Shown here: positions 39,111 through 40,456 of the stretch, piece by piece | Layout of the letters: each line of letters begins with the position of its first letter | How positions within the stretch are numbered: position 1 is the first letter of the stretch | NCBI GenBank assembly: GCA_018716805.1 | Contig: DVJL01000042.1 | Coordinates: 1-40,456 of the forward strand | From: Candidatus Faecivicinus avistercoris | GTDB lineage: Bacteria > Bacillota > Clostridia > Christensenellales > Aristaeellaceae | Direction: 5' to 3' | Length of the DNA: 40,456 nucleotides | Made by a program: the position numbers and the translations under genes | Notes under the pieces: model-generated | Told to the model about the DNA's origin: nothing | Database searches by the model: none | What the model saw: the letters and a program-made list of their open reading frames with translations, nothing else

Positions 39111-40060
39111 ATTCCATCCTCCTTCCCGCCGATCTTGCCGAACAGATCGCGGAAGATCGGGTTGCGATGGCAGAAATACGCTTCGCGGATGAGATGCCTC
39201 CGGCCGTCGTGCGCCCAGTGGCTGTCGTCGGTCAGCAGCGGGCTGGGGACGAGCTTCGTCGGCACCCATTCGGGATGAATCAGATGCCCGATGACCGACA
39301 CGTCCCAGATCTCCTTCGCCCATGCGAAGCGGTCGTCCTCATAGGCGGCGAACAGCTCCACCAGCGCGTCGCACAGCGCGTTTTTGCCGCCGATGCACGC
39401 CTCGAGCTCCTCCACCGTGGTCAGCAAATGCGACGCCACGCCCATGCAAGGCACCAGCGTCAGCGGCGCGCCGCAGTCGAATACCGTGCGGGCGGCGTGC
39501 AGGTCCTGCGAGAGGTTGAATTCCGACGCCGTCGGATAGCCCGTCGGCTGGCCGCCCAGCCAGACGATGTGGATCCTGCGGGTGATGCGCGGCTCCATCA
39601 AAATCGCCGAGGCGACGTTCGTGATCGCGCCGATCGCGGCGACGACGAGCGGCGGATCGTCCTCGCTGCGCGCCATCGCGCGGGCGACGAGGTCGCGGGC
39701 GGCGGGGCTGTCCACTGGCGTATGGCCGTCGGACAGGAACGCGCGGCTGCCCTCGTGCACCAGTCCCCCGGCCGGCACGCCCATCTTGTCCAGCAGGCGG
39801 ACGATCTCGGCGAGACTCTTCTCCATGCCGTCGGCGGGACCGGATGACCGGTCGTTGAAAAACGGCGCGGCGTACACCGCCTGCACGTTCAGCCGCTCGG
39901 GCGAGCGCAGGCAATAGGCCAGCGCGAACTGGTCGTCGACTTCGTTGTAGGTGTCCGTGTCGAGCACCATATCCAGCTTCCCCTCCGGCAGCGACAGCCG
40001 CCGGACGAGCTCTGCTTCGGGCATGCGCTCCCAGCGAATGCCCTCCTTGTCATACCACAT
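39107..40060 (-). CDS. Nucleoside hydrolase, IUNH family
   Basis: 317 residues from the ATG at 40060 (AGGAGG seven bases upstream). The family calcium motif appears as LDTDTYNEVDDQFAL (33-47), with three residues more between the Asp groups than the common DTDPGIDDA. Further family sequence: VVAAIGAITNVASAI, HIVWLGGQP, EFNLSQDLHAA, and the late WDVSVIGHLIHPEW. It splits N-ribosides into base and ribose. Substrate choice cannot be read. First gene of the pair with ribokinase. Confidence 0.92.
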   Translation of the reverse strand: MWYDKEGIRWERMPEAELVRRLSLPEGKLDMVLDTDTYNEVDDQFALAYCLRSPERLNVQAVYAAPFFNDRSSGPADGMEKSLAEIVRLLDKMGVPAGGLVHEGSRAFLSDGHTPVDSPAARDLVARAMARSEDDPPLVVAAIGAITNVASAILMEPRITRRIHIVWLGGQPTGYPTASEFNLSQDLHAARTVFDCGAPLTLVPCMGVASHLLTTVEELEACIGGKNALCDALVELFAAYEDDRFAWAKEIWDVSVIGHLIHPEWVPTKLVPSPLLTDDSHWAHDGRRHLIREAYFCHRNPIFRDLFGKIGGKEDGI

Positions 40061-40097
40061 GGCAATCCTCCTGACTGGGCTTGATTTCCCTGATCCC

Positions 40098-40126
40098 ATG
40101 ATGCCACACCAACCGCCGCCTGTCAA
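40098..40126 (-). promoter_or_regulatory. Promoter of the nucleoside hydrolase/ribokinase pair
   Basis: Minus strand TTGACA (40121-40126), 17-base spacer, CATCAT (40098-40103, four of six). Confidence 0.65.
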
Positions 40127-40250
40127 TGGCGAAACCGGACTCTTTTCATCCAAAATTCGCGCTTTTTCCCGCACAGCGCAGCGCGCCCGGCGAAATGAAG
40201 CCCACATGGCATTCGCAAAACCGGAAGCGCGGCAAAATCAAAATTATCTG

Positions 40251-40279
40251 TTGACAACTCGCGCAATTTGCGATATAAT
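40251..40279 (+). promoter_or_regulatory. Promoter of tRNA-Trp
   Basis: TTGACA (40251-40256), 17-base spacer, TATAAT (40274-40279): full consensus. Confidence 0.92.
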
Positions 40280-40299
40280 AGTCGATGTTCACGGCACGT

Positions 40300-40373
40300 A
40301 GGGGCATGGTGTAATGGTAACACGTGGGTCTCCAAAACCTTTGTTGAGGGTTCGAGTCCTTCTGCCCCTGCCA
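40300..40373 (+). tRNA. tRNA-Trp (anticodon CCA)
   Basis: 74 bases including an encoded CCA end. Acceptor AGGGGCA/TGCCCCT, D stem GTGT/ACAC, anticodon loop CTCCAAA with CCA at 40332-40334, and T arm GAGGG-TTCGAGT-CCTTC. The anticodon stem (TGGGT/ACCTT) has one T-T mismatch and one G-T pair, otherwise standard. It reads UGG. Strong own promoter and terminator. Confidence 0.95.
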
Positions 40374-40376
40374 ATG

Positions 40377-40413
40377 GAAAACCCCTGAAAACATTGCGTT
40401 TTCGGGGGTTTTT
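40377..40413 (+). terminator. Terminator of tRNA-Trp
   Basis: AAAACCCC-T-GAAAAC / GTTTTC-G-GGGGTTTT around a five-base loop, then T. It starts four bases after CCA. Confidence 0.9.
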
Positions 40414-40456
40414 GCTTGCTTAAAATCGGCGTTTGACCACAATTTTGACCACAATT

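Noticed and set aside
40123-40454. Open frames antisense to the tRNA-Trp region
   Set aside because: They read backwards through the tRNA and its terminator, have no ribosome site, and match a well-known type of false call opposite tRNA genes.

Overview
The window looks like chromosome from a GC-rich, anaerobic, Firmicutes-type bacterium, probably a gut clostridium. The basis is strong AGGAGG-type ribosome sites, TTGACA/TATAAT promoters with 17-base spacers, Firmicutes-style genes (xanthine phosphoribosyltransferase Xpt, a YtrA/YtrB-type regulator and ABC exporter, two CUT1 sugar-uptake operons) and an anaerobic sulfatase-maturase-type radical SAM enzyme. Coding DNA is GC-rich, while promoters and terminators stay AT-rich. 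I see no phage genes, transposases, CRISPR arrays or rRNA. Genus is not determinable by eye.

Layout. 1-936: 3' part of an FtsH protease. 1135-3999: an MFS transporter and a mannitol dehydrogenase/tagaturonate reductase-family protein whose active site looks lost. 4472-5608: radical SAM maturase. 5836-7137: secreted WG-repeat protein. 7354-11609: one operon with a PhnP-like metallo-hydrolase, two LplB/YtcP-type permeases and a solute-binding protein. 12122-14562: small membrane protein, amidohydrolase, secreted SH3 protein. 14877-17291: psuK and psuG for pseudouridine breakdown. 17939-20005: secreted parvulin-type foldase and a GtrA-like membrane protein. 20472-22301: asparagine synthetase. 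22456-24341: GntR regulator with an ABC exporter. 24649-27833: second CUT1 sugar ABC operon. 28231-31810: MarR regulator divergent from an SCP2-like protein, an iron alcohol dehydrogenase and an aldehyde dehydrogenase. 32003-35572: four-gene operon (CorC-type membrane protein, xpt, HAD phosphatase, esterase). 36001-37799: two-component system. 38196-40060: nucleoside hydrolase and ribokinase. 40300-40373: tRNA-Trp.

How the genes fit together. The main theme is uptake and breakdown of carbohydrates and nucleosides. The nucleoside hydrolase and ribokinase would turn nucleosides into base plus ribose 5-phosphate, PsuK/PsuG do the equivalent for pseudouridine, and Xpt salvages xanthine. The two sugar importers and the esterase suit a glycan-feeding lifestyle. 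The substrates are not readable from sequence.

The most unusual content is non-coding. Two intergenic regions (11761-12085 and 37877-38080) are packed with consecutive perfect or near-perfect stem-loops. A third (14579-14834) holds a run of terminator-like hairpins. Three other gaps hold tandem repeats with periods of 84, 149 and about 58 bases. On the protein side, the oddities are a parvulin domain split by a long coiled-coil and low-complexity insert, a probable pseudoenzyme of the mannitol dehydrogenase family, and secreted binding proteins without a lipobox cysteine. I did not find a defence or mobile system. The hairpin arrays are the best candidate for something undescribed.
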